Origin: Ectopseudomonas toyotomiensis
GTDB lineage: Bacteria; Pseudomonadota; Gammaproteobacteria; Pseudomonadales; Pseudomonadaceae
DNA length: 64,000 nt
NCBI RefSeq assembly: GCF_900115695.1
Contig: NZ_FOXK01000007.1
Coordinates: 238,098-302,097 of the forward strand
Reading direction: 5' to 3'
Shown here: piece after piece, positions 19,940 through 28,812 of the stretch
How positions within the stretch are numbered: the stretch's first letter is position 1
Layout of the letters: each line of letters opens with the position of its first letter
Notes under the pieces: generated by a model
What the model was told of the DNA's origin: nothing
The model's input: only the letters and a program-made list of their open reading frames with translations
Databases searched by the model: none
Position numbers and translations under genes: made by a program

Positions 19940-20953
19940 TCAGTCGGCACGTACCAGCGTGGGCTGCCCCAGATTGGCCAGGCGCACGCTGCTCTGCAGC
20001 TGCTCAGCCTCGCCCTGGTTGCTGATCGGCCCCATGCGCACCCGATGCAGAATCTGCTGGTCGCGCACCACTGAGCTGATGAACACCGGCACACTGCTGG
20101 TCTGGGTCAGCTTGGACTTGAGCAGCTCCGCAGCGTCCGGATTGGCGAAGGCTCCCACCTGGAGATACAGGCCAGAGGCTCCGAGTGAATCGTTTTTTTT
20201 TGCGTCGATCTGCACCGGCACCACCGCAGCGGCGTGCTGTGTCGGCGGCGGCGAGTAATGCTCGACAGGCTGCGGCACAGGCTGCGCGACGGGCTGGGCA
20301 ACGGCAGCCTTGGCCGGCTGATTGTTGGCCAGCACCAGCGGCACCGGACGGCCCTGCTGCGCCCACCACTCATGCGGATCGATACCTTCGACCTTGACCC
20401 GCGCGGTACCTTTCTCGGCATAGCCGAGCTTCTTCGCCGCTGCGAAGGACAGGTCGATGATGCGGTCGGAGTAGAACGGCCCACGGTCGTTGACCCGCAG
20501 GATCACGACCTTGCCGTTCTCCAGGTTGGTCACCCGCACGTAACTGGGCAGCGGCAGCGTCTTGTGTGCTGCGGTCATGCCGTACAGGTCGTAGGTCTCG
20601 CCGTTGGCAGTGGCCTGGCCATGAAACTTGGTGCCATACCAGGAAGCCGGACCGACCGCCTGGTAGCGACGAGCGTCCTGAATCGGGTAGTACTGTTTGC
20701 CGAACACCACATAGGGGCTGGCCTTGACCGGCCCGTAATGGGGCATGGGGATGGCGTCCTGAATCTTCGACACGTCGACGTCCCACCAGGGCGCGCCATC
20801 CTTGTGCGGTCGATTGAAATCATCCGGACCGGAGATGCCAGTCGACTGACCGGGCACCACCGCAGGCTGCGGCGCTCGACTGGACGAGCAGCTTGCCAGC
20901 AACAGCGCAGCCGTTACACAGGCAGTCAGTGGCAGCAGTTTGGACACACTCAT
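19940..20953 (-). CDS. rlpA: Septal-ring lytic transglycosylase RlpA
   Basis: A 337-residue lipoprotein (lipobox LLASCS near residue 22). The central double-psi beta-barrel (about residues 98-195) carries the catalytic glutamate (ANGETYDLYG), the conserved histidine (AAHKTLPLPS) and aspartate (RVNDRGPFYSDRIIDLS). A proline/glutamine-rich linker leads to a C-terminal SPOR domain (about 258-337) that binds denuded glycan at division sites. In P. aeruginosa RlpA cleaves such naked strands. Its ATG overlaps the mltB stop by four bases. A poly-A/T run in the linker codes for the KK of DAKKND. Confidence 0.96.
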   Translation of the reverse strand: MSVSKLLPLTACVTAALLLASCSSSRAPQPAVVPGQSTGISGPDDFNRPHKDGAPWWDVDVSKIQDAIPMPHYGPVKASPYVVFGKQYYPIQDARRYQAVGPASWYGTKFHGQATANGETYDLYGMTAAHKTLPLPSYVRVTNLENGKVVILRVNDRGPFYSDRIIDLSFAAAKKLGYAEKGTARVKVEGIDPHEWWAQQGRPVPLVLANNQPAKAAVAQPVAQPVPQPVEHYSPPPTQHAAAVVPVQIDAKKNDSLGASGLYLQVGAFANPDAAELLKSKLTQTSSVPVFISSVVRDQQILHRVRMGPISNQGEAEQLQSSVRLANLGQPTLVRAD

Positions 20954-21960
20954 TGTTTACTCCGCGCTTCGACCAGCAGCTCGGCCAGTTGGTTGACCGC
21001 CATGGCATACATCACGCTGCGATTGTAGCGGGTGATGGTGTAGAAGTTGGGCAAACCGAACCAGTATTCGTCGCCTTGCGCGCCTTCCAGACGAAACGCG
21101 GTCACCGGCAGGTCTTCAGCCAGTTCGTCCTGGCTGTTCCAGCCCAGCTCGCGTAGCTCGGCGACGTTCTTGATCGGGTCCAGCCCCTGGGTCAGGCCTT
21201 CGTCGACGCGAGCCCCGCTGACCTCGACACGGCTGGCGACCTGACCGCCGGCCTGCCAGCCGTGACGCTTGAAATAGCTGGCAACGCTGCCGATGGCATC
21301 GGTCGGGTTGCTCCAGATGTTGATATGCCCGTCGCCATCGAAGTCCACGGCGTAAGCACGGAAACTGCTCGGCATGAACTGTGGCAAGCCCATGGCGCCA
21401 GCATAAGACCCCTTGAGGGTGATCGGGTCGACCTGCTCCTCACGGGTCAGCAGCAGAAATTCGCGCAGCTCCTTGCGGAAGAACGGCGCGCGTGGCGGGT
21501 AGTCGAAGGCCAGCGTGGACAGCGCGTCCATCACTCTCCAGCTGCCGGTGTTGCCACCGTAGAAGGTTTCCACGCCGATGATGGCGACGATGAACTGAGG
21601 CGGCACACCGTACTCGGCCTCGGCCTTTTCCAGCGCAGCCTGGTTCTTGCTCCAGAACTCCACGCCCTGGGCGATGCGCTTGTCGGTAATGAAGATCGGC
21701 CGGTATTCCTTCCAGGGCTTGACCTTCTCTGCTGGGCGCGAAATGGCATCGAGGATCGCCTGCTTGCGCTCGACCTCGGCGAACAGACTGATCAGTTGCT
21801 CGCTGGCGAAGCCATAGTCGCGGGTCATTTCCTCGACGAACTCGGCCACCTGCGGCGACCCGTCGTAATCGGCCGCCAGCGCGTGTGCACCAGTACCAAG
21901 CGCGCCGGCGATACCGACTCCAATGAGCGTACGAGCAGCCCAACTACGCAGAGAATGCAT
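20950..21960 (-). CDS. mltB: Membrane-bound/soluble lytic murein transglycosylase B
   Basis: A 336-residue MltB-family enzyme (SltB1-like in Pseudomonas). The N-terminus is a signal peptide (TLIGVGIAGALGTGAHALAA) without a convincing lipobox, so it is probably soluble in the periplasm. The catalytic glutamate is in AIIGVETFYGGN; the GAMGLPQFMPSSFRAYAVDFDG block and the C-terminal ITRYNRSVMYAMAVNQLA are conserved. It overlaps rlpA (ATGA) and follows rodA in a leftward run, linking glycan cleavage to elongation and septation. Confidence 0.96.
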   Translation of the reverse strand: MHSLRSWAARTLIGVGIAGALGTGAHALAADYDGSPQVAEFVEEMTRDYGFASEQLISLFAEVERKQAILDAISRPAEKVKPWKEYRPIFITDKRIAQGVEFWSKNQAALEKAEAEYGVPPQFIVAIIGVETFYGGNTGSWRVMDALSTLAFDYPPRAPFFRKELREFLLLTREEQVDPITLKGSYAGAMGLPQFMPSSFRAYAVDFDGDGHINIWSNPTDAIGSVASYFKRHGWQAGGQVASRVEVSGARVDEGLTQGLDPIKNVAELRELGWNSQDELAEDLPVTAFRLEGAQGDEYWFGLPNFYTITRYNRSVMYAMAVNQLAELLVEARSKQ

Positions 21961-21979
21961 TAACTCAAAACCCCCAAAA

Positions 21980-23125
21980 TCAAACCTGAGCGATCCACTT
22001 TCTGTGGGTGTGGATCGCCATCAATACCCCGAAGCCTGACAACAGCGTGACCAGATGGGTTCCGCCGTAACTAATGAAGGGTAGCGGCACCCCAACCACC
22101 GGCAGCAGCCCGCTGACCATGCCGATGTTGACGAATACGTAGACGAAGAAGGTCATGGTCAGCGCCCCGGCCAGCAGTTTGCCGAACAGCGTCTGTGCCT
22201 GGGCGGTAATCACCAGGCCACGCGCCAGCAGCAGCAGATAGAGCAGCAACAACAGACAGACGCCGACCAGACCGAACTCCTCCGCGAGCACGGCAATGAT
22301 AAAGTCCGTATGGCTTTCCGGCAAAAAATCCAGGTGCGACTGGGTACCCAGCAACCAGCCCTTGCCCAATACGCCACCAGAACCGATCGCCGCCTTGGAC
22401 TGGATGATGTTCCACCCCGACCCCAGCGGATCGCTCTCAGGGTTGAGGAAGGTCAACACACGGCGCTTCTGGTAGTCATGCATGACGAAGTACCACATGC
22501 CCACCGCGATCGGTACCACCGCGGCAGCGGCACCAATGATCCAGCGCCACTGCAGGCCGGCCATGAACACCACGAAGGCGCCAGAGGCCAGGATCAGCAG
22601 CGAGGTACCCAGATCAGGCTGCTTGGCAATAAGCACAACAGGCACGCCGATCATCGCCAGGCTGATGGCGATATGCTTGAAACGCGGCGGCAGGTTGTGC
22701 CGCGACAGGTACCAGGCGATGGTCATAGGCATGATGATCTTCATCAGCTCCGAGGGCTGGAAGCGGATCACCCCGGGAATGTTGATCCAGCGCGTGGCCC
22801 CCATCGCCGTGTGCCCCATCAGCTCGACCACCATCAACAGGCCGACGCCCGCCACGTAGGCCAAGGGCACCCAGCGTGCCATGAAGCGCGGGTCGAACTG
22901 GGCGATCACCACCACCGCGAGCATGCCGATGCCGAAAGACGAGGCTTGCTTGAGGAGCAGGTCGACGTTCTTGCCACTGGCCGAATAAAGAATGAACAGG
23001 CTGCCAGTACCCAGGATCAGCAGCAGCAACAGCAACCAGCCATCGATATGCATGCGCTGCAACAGGCTGGCGCGACGACGCAGTACGTCCTCGTCGGACA
23101 GGGTGCGGTCGAAATTGCTGATCAT
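21980..23125 (-). CDS. rodA: Rod-shape-determining peptidoglycan glycosyltransferase RodA
   Basis: A SEDS-family polymerase of 381 residues with about ten membrane helices, working with PBP2 in the elongasome. The signature VELMGHTAMGATRWINIPG includes the extracytoplasmic loop, and IRFQPSELMKIIMPM is the family hallmark; near the end come LPVVGVPLPFISYGGTHL and GFGVLMAIHTHRK. Its start overlaps the mrdA stop by four bases, so the two partners are translationally coupled. Confidence 0.97.
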   Translation of the reverse strand: MISNFDRTLSDEDVLRRRASLLQRMHIDGWLLLLLLILGTGSLFILYSASGKNVDLLLKQASSFGIGMLAVVVIAQFDPRFMARWVPLAYVAGVGLLMVVELMGHTAMGATRWINIPGVIRFQPSELMKIIMPMTIAWYLSRHNLPPRFKHIAISLAMIGVPVVLIAKQPDLGTSLLILASGAFVVFMAGLQWRWIIGAAAAVVPIAVGMWYFVMHDYQKRRVLTFLNPESDPLGSGWNIIQSKAAIGSGGVLGKGWLLGTQSHLDFLPESHTDFIIAVLAEEFGLVGVCLLLLLYLLLLARGLVITAQAQTLFGKLLAGALTMTFFVYVFVNIGMVSGLLPVVGVPLPFISYGGTHLVTLLSGFGVLMAIHTHRKWIAQV

Positions 23126-25014
23126 CGCTGGCTGACCTCGGCAGTCTGGGGCAAGGCGAATTCGGCTTTGAGCTGACCGGTCTCTTTATCCAGCAGCCAG
23201 GCGTCCATCACCTGCTTGACCACCGGGGCGGCGACACCGGAACCGGACTCGCCGTTTTCCACCATGACCGCTACGGCGATCTGCGGCTTCTGCGCCGGCG
23301 CAAAACCAATGAACAGGGCGTGGTCACGATGGCGCTCCTGCACCTTGTTGCGGTCGTACTTCTCACCCTGCTTGATCGCCACCACCTGCGCCGTACCGCT
23401 TTTTCCAGCGATGCGGTAGACCGAACTGTCACCGACCTTGCGCGCGGTACCGCGCGGGCCGTGCAATACCTCTTCCATGCCGTTAATGCCGTAATCCCAG
23501 AATTTCGGATCACGCAGGACGATATCGGGCATCGGATTGGGGTCCGCGGGCAGGCGGCCGTCGATGCTCTTGGCCAGGTGCGGGCGAATCCACTTGCCGC
23601 GCGTGGCCATCAGCGCGGTGGCCTGCGCCAACTGCAGCGGCGTGGTCTGCATGTAACCCTGACCGATACCGAGAATCAGCGTCTCGCCCGGGTACCAAGG
23701 CTGACGATAACGTGCCCGTTTCCAGTCACGCGAGGGCATCAGGCCGGCGGTTTCCTCGAACATGTCCAGCGCCACGCGCTGCCCGAGGCCGAAGCGGCTC
23801 ATGTAGTCATGCATGCGGTCGACGCCCATCTTGTGCGCCAGATCGTAGAAATAGGTGTCGTTGGAGCGAGCAATGGCCAGGTTGAGATCGACCCAGCCGT
23901 CACCTGTGCGGTTCCAGTTACGGTATTTGTGGCTGTGATTGGGCAACTGGTAGAAGCCGGGGTCGAACACCCGCGAAGTGGGGGTGACCACGCCGGCATC
24001 GAGACCGGCCACGGCCACCATCGGTTTGATGGTCGAGCCTGGTGGATAGAGGCCACGCAGCACCCGGTTATACAGCGGCTGATCGATGGAGTCGCGCAAC
24101 TCGCCATAGGCCTTGAAGCTGATACCGGTGACGAAGGGATTGGGGTCGAAGCTGGGCTGGCTGACCATCGCCAGCACTTCACCATTGTTCGGATCGATGG
24201 CCACCACTGCTCCACGTCGACCACCCAGGGCGTTCTCGGCCGCCTCCTGCAGCTGTACATCGAGGCTGAGAACGATGTCCTTGCCCGGTTTCGGGTCGAC
24301 GCGCTTGAGCACCCGCAAAACGCGGCCACGCGCGTTGGTCTCTACCTCTTCGTAGCCGACCTCACCGTGCAGCTCGTCCTCGTAGAAACGCTCGATACCG
24401 GTCTTGCCGATATGGTGGGTGCCGGCGTAATCGGTCGGGTCCAGGCGCTTGAGTTCCTGCTCGTTGATGCGCCCGACGTAGCCGACCGAATGAGCGAAGT
24501 GTTCCTGCTGCGGGTAATGACGCACCAGTTGCGCGGCCACCTCGACGCCCGGCAGGCGGAACTGATTGACGGCGATACGCGCGATCTGTTCTTCGGACAA
24601 CTCAAACAGGATCGGCACCGGCTCGAACGGGCGCCGCCCCTGGCGCACGCGGCGTTCGAACAGCGCCCGGTCGTCATCGGCAAGCTCCAGTACCTCGACC
24701 ACCGTATCGAGCACGCTCAACCAGTCACCGGCGCGCTCACGGGTCACGGTCAGGCTGAAGCTGGGACGGTTGTCGGCAATGATCACTCCATTGCGGTCGA
24801 AGATCAGCCCACGGGTCGGCGGCAGCGGCTGCACATGGATGCGATTGTTTTCCGCCAGGGTGCTGTGATGCTCGTACTGCACCACCTGCAGGTAGTACAT
24901 GCGCATGATCAACAGGCAGGTCAGCACGATGATGGCCACAGCACAGAACACCACCCGGCGCTTGACCAGGCGAGCGTCCTTTTCGTGATCCTTGAGGCGA
25001 ATCGGCTGCGGCAT
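23122..25014 (-). CDS. mrdA: Penicillin-binding protein 2 (elongasome transpeptidase)
   Basis: A class B PBP of 630 residues. It has one N-terminal membrane anchor (about residues 22-44), a pedestal domain with HVQPLPPTRGLIFDRNG, and the transpeptidase domain with the nucleophile S327 in PPGSTIKPM, the SxN motif (ARSNDTYFYD) and KSGT (IAGKSGTAQV). It cross-links peptidoglycan with RodA during rod elongation. Downstream overlap with rodA and 10 bp spacing from rlmH indicate a single leftward transcript. Confidence 0.97.
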   Translation of the reverse strand: MPQPIRLKDHEKDARLVKRRVVFCAVAIIVLTCLLIMRMYYLQVVQYEHHSTLAENNRIHVQPLPPTRGLIFDRNGVIIADNRPSFSLTVTRERAGDWLSVLDTVVEVLELADDDRALFERRVRQGRRPFEPVPILFELSEEQIARIAVNQFRLPGVEVAAQLVRHYPQQEHFAHSVGYVGRINEQELKRLDPTDYAGTHHIGKTGIERFYEDELHGEVGYEEVETNARGRVLRVLKRVDPKPGKDIVLSLDVQLQEAAENALGGRRGAVVAIDPNNGEVLAMVSQPSFDPNPFVTGISFKAYGELRDSIDQPLYNRVLRGLYPPGSTIKPMVAVAGLDAGVVTPTSRVFDPGFYQLPNHSHKYRNWNRTGDGWVDLNLAIARSNDTYFYDLAHKMGVDRMHDYMSRFGLGQRVALDMFEETAGLMPSRDWKRARYRQPWYPGETLILGIGQGYMQTTPLQLAQATALMATRGKWIRPHLAKSIDGRLPADPNPMPDIVLRDPKFWDYGINGMEEVLHGPRGTARKVGDSSVYRIAGKSGTAQVVAIKQGEKYDRNKVQERHRDHALFIGFAPAQKPQIAVAVMVENGESGSGVAAPVVKQVMDAWLLDKETGQLKAEFALPQTAEVSQR

Positions 25015-25024
25015 GACTAGGTGA

Positions 25025-25492
25025 TCACTTGTGATACGGGTGGCCGGACAGTACGGTCCAGGCTCGGTAGATCTGCTCGCCGAGCAGAATACGCACCAGC
25101 GGATGCGGCAGGGTCAGTGGCGACAGCGACCAACGCTGTTCGCTACGCGCACAGACCTCCGGCGCCAGCCCTTCCGGACCGCCGACCATGAGGTTGACGT
25201 TGCGCGCATCGAGACGCCAGCGCTCCAGCTCCGCCGCCAGTTGCTCGGTGCTCCATGGCTTGCCATGGACCTCCAGCGTGACGATACGTTCGCCAGGCTG
25301 CACCTTGCTCAGCATGGCCTCACCCTCCTGACGGATCAGGCGGGCAACGTCGGCATTCTTGCCGCGGGTATTGAGGGGGATTTCCACCAGTTCCAGCGGC
25401 AGTTCGGCAGGCAGACGCTTGACGTACTCCTGCCAGCCCTCCTCGACCCAGCGCGGCATGCGCGAACCGACGGCGATCAACTTGATCCGCAC
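25025..25492 (-). CDS. rlmH: 23S rRNA pseudouridine-1915 N3-methyltransferase
   Basis: A 155-residue SPOUT-class methyltransferase that modifies pseudouridine 1915 of assembled 70S ribosomes. Family features are [20 protein letters not shown] at the start, the glycine-rich SAM knot [14 protein letters not shown] and the C-terminal [23 protein letters not shown] ending in HPYHK. It lies 9 bp after rsfS and just before mrdA, the standard proteobacterial order. Confidence 0.98.
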   Translation of the reverse strand: MRIKLIAVGSRMPRWVEEGWQEYVKRLPAELPLELVEIPLNTRGKNADVARLIRQEGEAMLSKVQPGERIVTLEVHGKPWSTEQLAAELERWRLDARNVNLMVGGPEGLAPEVCARSEQRWSLSPLTLPHPLVRILLGEQIYRAWTVLSGHPYHK

Positions 25493-25501
25493 GATCCAGG
25501 C

Positions 25502-25870
25502 TTACTCGGCGCTGTGCTGGGCGCGGCTCTGCTCGGCGCCTTGCCACAGGCGCTCGAGGTCGTAGAACTGACGCGCGGTCGGCAGCATCACGTGCACGAC
25601 GATGTCGCCCAGGTCGAGCAGGGCCCATTCGCCGCTGTCCAGACCTTCGCTACCGATCGGACGCACGCCCTGCTCCTTGACCTTTTCCAGCACGTTTTCC
25701 ACCAGCGACTTGACCTGACGGCTGGAGCTACCGCTGGCGATCACCATGAAGTCGGTGATGCTGGTCTTGTCCTTGACGTCGATCACGGTGATGTCGGTCG
25801 CCTTGATTTCTTCCAGCGCCGCCACGGCGATCTTGACCAGCTCTTCGCTGGGCATGTTCTGCTTGCTCAT
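25502..25870 (-). CDS. rsfS: Ribosomal silencing factor RsfS
   Basis: A 122-residue RsfS/Iojap protein that binds L14 and blocks subunit joining in poor growth. The core [43 protein letters not shown] and [20 protein letters not shown] are characteristic. The tail [13 protein letters not shown] is short and polar. ATG 25870 gives [13 protein letters not shown]; an upstream ATG at 25909 lacks family similarity. It lies between nadD and rlmH, as usual. Confidence 0.97.
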   Translation of the reverse strand: MSKQNMPSEELVKIAVAALEEIKATDITVIDVKDKTSITDFMVIASGSSSRQVKSLVENVLEKVKEQGVRPIGSEGLDSGEWALLDLGDIVVHVMLPTARQFYDLERLWQGAEQSRAQHSAE

Positions 25871-25921
25871 ATAAAACTCATTTGCCTCGTGTAATGGACG
25901 CCAGCGCACATGCGCGGCGTT

Positions 25922-26581
25922 TCAAGCATTGGGCGCACGGTACAGATCGTGCGCCTGGATGTAGGCCAGTACCGCATCCGGCAGCAGATATCGCGCCGAG
26001 CGGTCGGTTGCCAGTAGATGGCGAATCTGCGTGGCGGAAATCGCCAGCGGAGTCTGCCAGATAAAACTGATTTGCCCGCCTGCTCCCTGCAAGCTCAGCG
26101 GGTCGCTGACACTGCGCGCGGCCAGCAGATCGCGCAGCGCCTCCGGCGCTTCGCTGTCGGCATCCGGCCGTTGCAGCACCAACAGGTGGCAATGCTCGAG
26201 CAGTTCCTGCCAGCGATGCCAACTCGGCAAGCCGCAGAAAGCGTCCCAGCCGAGCAGCAGAAACAGCTGATCGTCTGCTGCCAGCTCGGCGCGCACCGAC
26301 TCCAGCGTGTCCACCGTGTACGACGGTTTGTCGCGGCGCAGCTCGCGATCATCGACCGTAAGCCGCGGCTCGCCGACCACCGCCAGCTCGACCATGGCCA
26401 GACGCTGCTCAGCTGTTGCCTGTGGCGTGTCGCGATGCGGCGGCCTGGCGCTGGGAATCAGCCGCAGCTGGTCCAGCGCCATGAACTCGGCCACTTCCAG
26501 TGCGGCACGCAGATGCCCGATGTGCACCGGGTTGAAGGTACCGCCGAGCAGGCCGATGCGTCGGGCGCCGATCCGTTTCAT
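25922..26581 (-). CDS. nadD: Nicotinate-nucleotide adenylyltransferase
   Basis: NadD adenylates nicotinate mononucleotide in NAD synthesis. The 219-residue protein has the nucleotidyltransferase signature [18 protein letters not shown] with its HxGH, the substrate loop [10 protein letters not shown], and the C-terminal [28 protein letters not shown] containing the ISSTxIR-type motif. Its start is adjacent to the proA stop (1-bp gap), and it leads into rsfS. Confidence 0.97.
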   Translation of the reverse strand: MKRIGARRIGLLGGTFNPVHIGHLRAALEVAEFMALDQLRLIPSARPPHRDTPQATAEQRLAMVELAVVGEPRLTVDDRELRRDKPSYTVDTLESVRAELAADDQLFLLLGWDAFCGLPSWHRWQELLEHCHLLVLQRPDADSEAPEALRDLLAARSVSDPLSLQGAGGQISFIWQTPLAISATQIRHLLATDRSARYLLPDAVLAYIQAHDLYRAPNA

Positions 26582-27847
26582 TTATGTGCGAATGTGTCCA
26601 TCGCCGAAGACCACGTACTTTTCGCTGGTCAGCCCCTCCAGGCCAACCGGGCCACGGGCGTGCAGCTTGTCGGTGGAGATGCCGATCTCCGCGCCCAGGC
26701 CATATTCGAAACCATCGGCAAAGCGGGTCGAGGCATTGACCATCACCGAAGCGGAATCCACCTCGGTGAGGAAGCGACGAGCATCGCTGAAGTTCTCGGT
26801 GATGATCGAATCGGTGTGCTGCGAGCCGTAGTGGTTGATGTGTTCGATGGCCGCATCCAGCGAGTCGACGATACGAATCGCCAGGATCGGCGCGTTGTAC
26901 TCGGCGAACCAGTCGTCCTCGCTCGCCTCCAGCACGTCGCTGCCGAGCAGTTCGCGGGTCGCGGCATCGCCACGCAGCTCTACGCCCTTGTCACGGTAGA
27001 TGGCGGCCAACGGCGGCAGCACACGCGCGGCGATGGCCTGGTGCACCAGCAGGGTCTCCATGGCGTTGCACGGCGAATAGCGCTGGGTCTTGGCGTTGTC
27101 GCAGACGCGGATGGCCTTGTCGAGATCGGCAGCGACGTCGACATAGACGTGGCAGACGCCGTCCAGGTGCTTGATCACCGGTACCTTGGCGTCGCGGCTG
27201 ATGCGCTCGATCAGACCCTTGCCACCGCGCGGCACGATCACGTCGACGAACTCCGGCATGCTGATCAGCTCACCGACGGCAGCGCGGTCGGTGGTTTCCA
27301 CCACCTGCACGGCGGCGGCCGGCAGATCCGCTTCGGCCAGGCCCCGCTGGATGCAGCGGGCAATCGCCTGGTTGGAATGAATGGCCTCGGAGCCGCCACG
27401 CAGGATGGTGGCGTTGCCGGACTTCAGGCACAGACTGGCCGCATCGATGGTCACGTTCGGCCGCGACTCGTAGATGATGCCGATCACGCCCAGCGGCACA
27501 CGCATCTTGCCGACCTGGATGCCGGACGGCAGGTAGCGCATGCCCTGAATCTCGCCGATCGGATCGGGCAGGGTCGCTACCTGGCGCAGACCTTCGATCA
27601 TGCTGTCGATCACCTTCGGCGTCAGCGCCAGGCGGTCGACCATGGCCGGCTCCAGACCGCTGGCGCGGGCGGCAGCCAGGTCCAGTTCGTTGGCGGCAGT
27701 CAGTTCGGCGCGAGCAGCGTCGAGGGCATTGGCAGCGGCCTGCAGCGCGCGATTCTTCTGCGCGGTGCTGGCACGGGCGAGCACCCTGGACGCCTGGCGG
27801 GCGGCCTGGCCCAGGCGGGTCATGTAGTCGTGCACGGACTCGGTCAT
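26582..27847 (-). CDS. proA: Gamma-glutamyl phosphate reductase
   Basis: ProA reduces gamma-glutamyl phosphate to glutamate-5-semialdehyde in proline synthesis. The 421-residue ALDH-superfamily protein shows [46 protein letters not shown] and the cysteine region [19 protein letters not shown]. The C-terminus [13 protein letters not shown] is typical. It is the first gene of the leftward block; a TATAAT -10 candidate on the minus strand lies at 27888-27883. ProB is not in the window. Confidence 0.98.
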   Translation of the reverse strand: MTESVHDYMTRLGQAARQASRVLARASTAQKNRALQAAANALDAARAELTAANELDLAAARASGLEPAMVDRLALTPKVIDSMIEGLRQVATLPDPIGEIQGMRYLPSGIQVGKMRVPLGVIGIIYESRPNVTIDAASLCLKSGNATILRGGSEAIHSNQAIARCIQRGLAEADLPAAAVQVVETTDRAAVGELISMPEFVDVIVPRGGKGLIERISRDAKVPVIKHLDGVCHVYVDVAADLDKAIRVCDNAKTQRYSPCNAMETLLVHQAIAARVLPPLAAIYRDKGVELRGDAATRELLGSDVLEASEDDWFAEYNAPILAIRIVDSLDAAIEHINHYGSQHTDSIITENFSDARRFLTEVDSASVMVNASTRFADGFEYGLGAEIGISTDKLHARGPVGLEGLTSEKYVVFGDGHIRT

Positions 27848-27882
27848 GGCGGCGGAGGTCTGGCAGTTGGAAAAAGGGGCTG

Positions 27883-27888
27883 ATTATA
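27883..27888 (-). promoter_or_regulatory. Candidate -10 box for proA and the downstream cell-wall block
   Basis: TATAAT on the minus strand about 35 bp upstream of the proA ATG. The matching -35 hexamer is weak. The rest of the 28-kb gap (27889-28092) shows no further coding signal. Confidence 0.4.
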
Positions 27889-28092
27889 GCGGGCTCGCAA
27901 GGCCACGCCCAGCGGCGTCTGGCAAGCGGTAGGCAGCTCGTCCGCCAGGTGATGAATGCTGGGCAAAGCCGGGGCTTGCCGAGGTAGTGCACCGATGGGC
28001 AAACATGGGTACCAAGGGTGCTGGAACGTTCAGGCATTTTTAAGCTTCTTGTTGTTATGCTCGCCGCCCGATACCCAGCCACCGTGCGACAG

Positions 28093-28812
28093 ATGAAGCC
28101 TGCTGAACCCACCCTCAGTTTACCCTGGCCCGGCGCCAGGCCATTGCCCGATACCTTCTTTGATCGCGATGCCCAGTTGCTGGCCCGCGAGTTGCTCGGC
28201 AAGGTCATCCGCCATCGCGTCGGCGCGCTGTGGCTGAGTGCACGGATCATCGAGACCGAGGCCTATTACCTGGTCGAAAAGGGCAGCCACGCATCGCTCG
28301 GCTACACCGAGAAGCGCAAGGCACTGTTCGCTGATGGCGGACATATCTACATGTACTACGCGCGCGGCGGCGATTCGCTGAACTTCAGCGCTCATGGGCC
28401 TGGCAACGCGGTACTGATCAAATCCGCGCATCCCTGGGTCGACGCCATCAGCGGCCCCGATGCCCTGGCGGCAATGCAACGCAACAACCCAGGTAGCCTC
28501 GACCAGCCCCGCGCCCCCGAACGTTTGTGCGCCGGGCAGACGCTGCTGTGCAAAGCGCTGGGCCTGAAAGTAGCGGACTGGGATGCGCGTCGCTTCGACC
28601 CGCAGCAGCTGTTCGTCGAGGATGTCGGCGAACGCCCGCACGTGATCATCCAGTGCGCGCGCCTGGGCATTCCCAAGGGCCGCGACGAGCACCTGCCCTA
28701 CCGTTTCGTTGACGCCACCTACGCACGCCATTGCACACGCAACCCTTTGCGTCGTGGTCAGGTCGAAGGGCGTGATTATCGATTGTTGAGTGTTTCGGGA
28801 GCAGAACGATGA
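28093..28812 (+). CDS. DNA-3-methyladenine glycosylase, AAG/Mpg type
   Basis: A 239-residue protein of the mammalian-type alkyladenine DNA glycosylase family, which removes alkylated and deaminated purines. Family marks are LLARELLGKVIRHRV, the catalytic-glutamate motif RIIETEAYY, GSHASLGYTEKRKALFADGG, then HIYMYYARGGDSLNFSAH, and DEHLPYRFVDA. The start at 28093 is where similarity begins (MKPAEPTLSLPWPGARPLP). Its stop overlaps the start of the DedA-PAP2 gene by four bases, so repair enzyme and lipid-phosphatase-like gene share a transcript. Confidence 0.9.
   Translation: MKPAEPTLSLPWPGARPLPDTFFDRDAQLLARELLGKVIRHRVGALWLSARIIETEAYYLVEKGSHASLGYTEKRKALFADGGHIYMYYARGGDSLNFSAHGPGNAVLIKSAHPWVDAISGPDALAAMQRNNPGSLDQPRAPERLCAGQTLLCKALGLKVADWDARRFDPQQLFVEDVGERPHVIIQCARLGIPKGRDEHLPYRFVDATYARHCTRNPLRRGQVEGRDYRLLSVSGAER

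Noticed and set aside
23320..25020. Long plus-strand open frame opposite mrdA
   Set aside because: It mirrors the mrdA codon bias; the protein has no motif, while mrdA on the other strand has all PBP motifs.
26018..27883. 620-codon plus-strand frame opposite nadD and proA
   Set aside because: It spans two clear genes on the other strand and has no recognisable domain.
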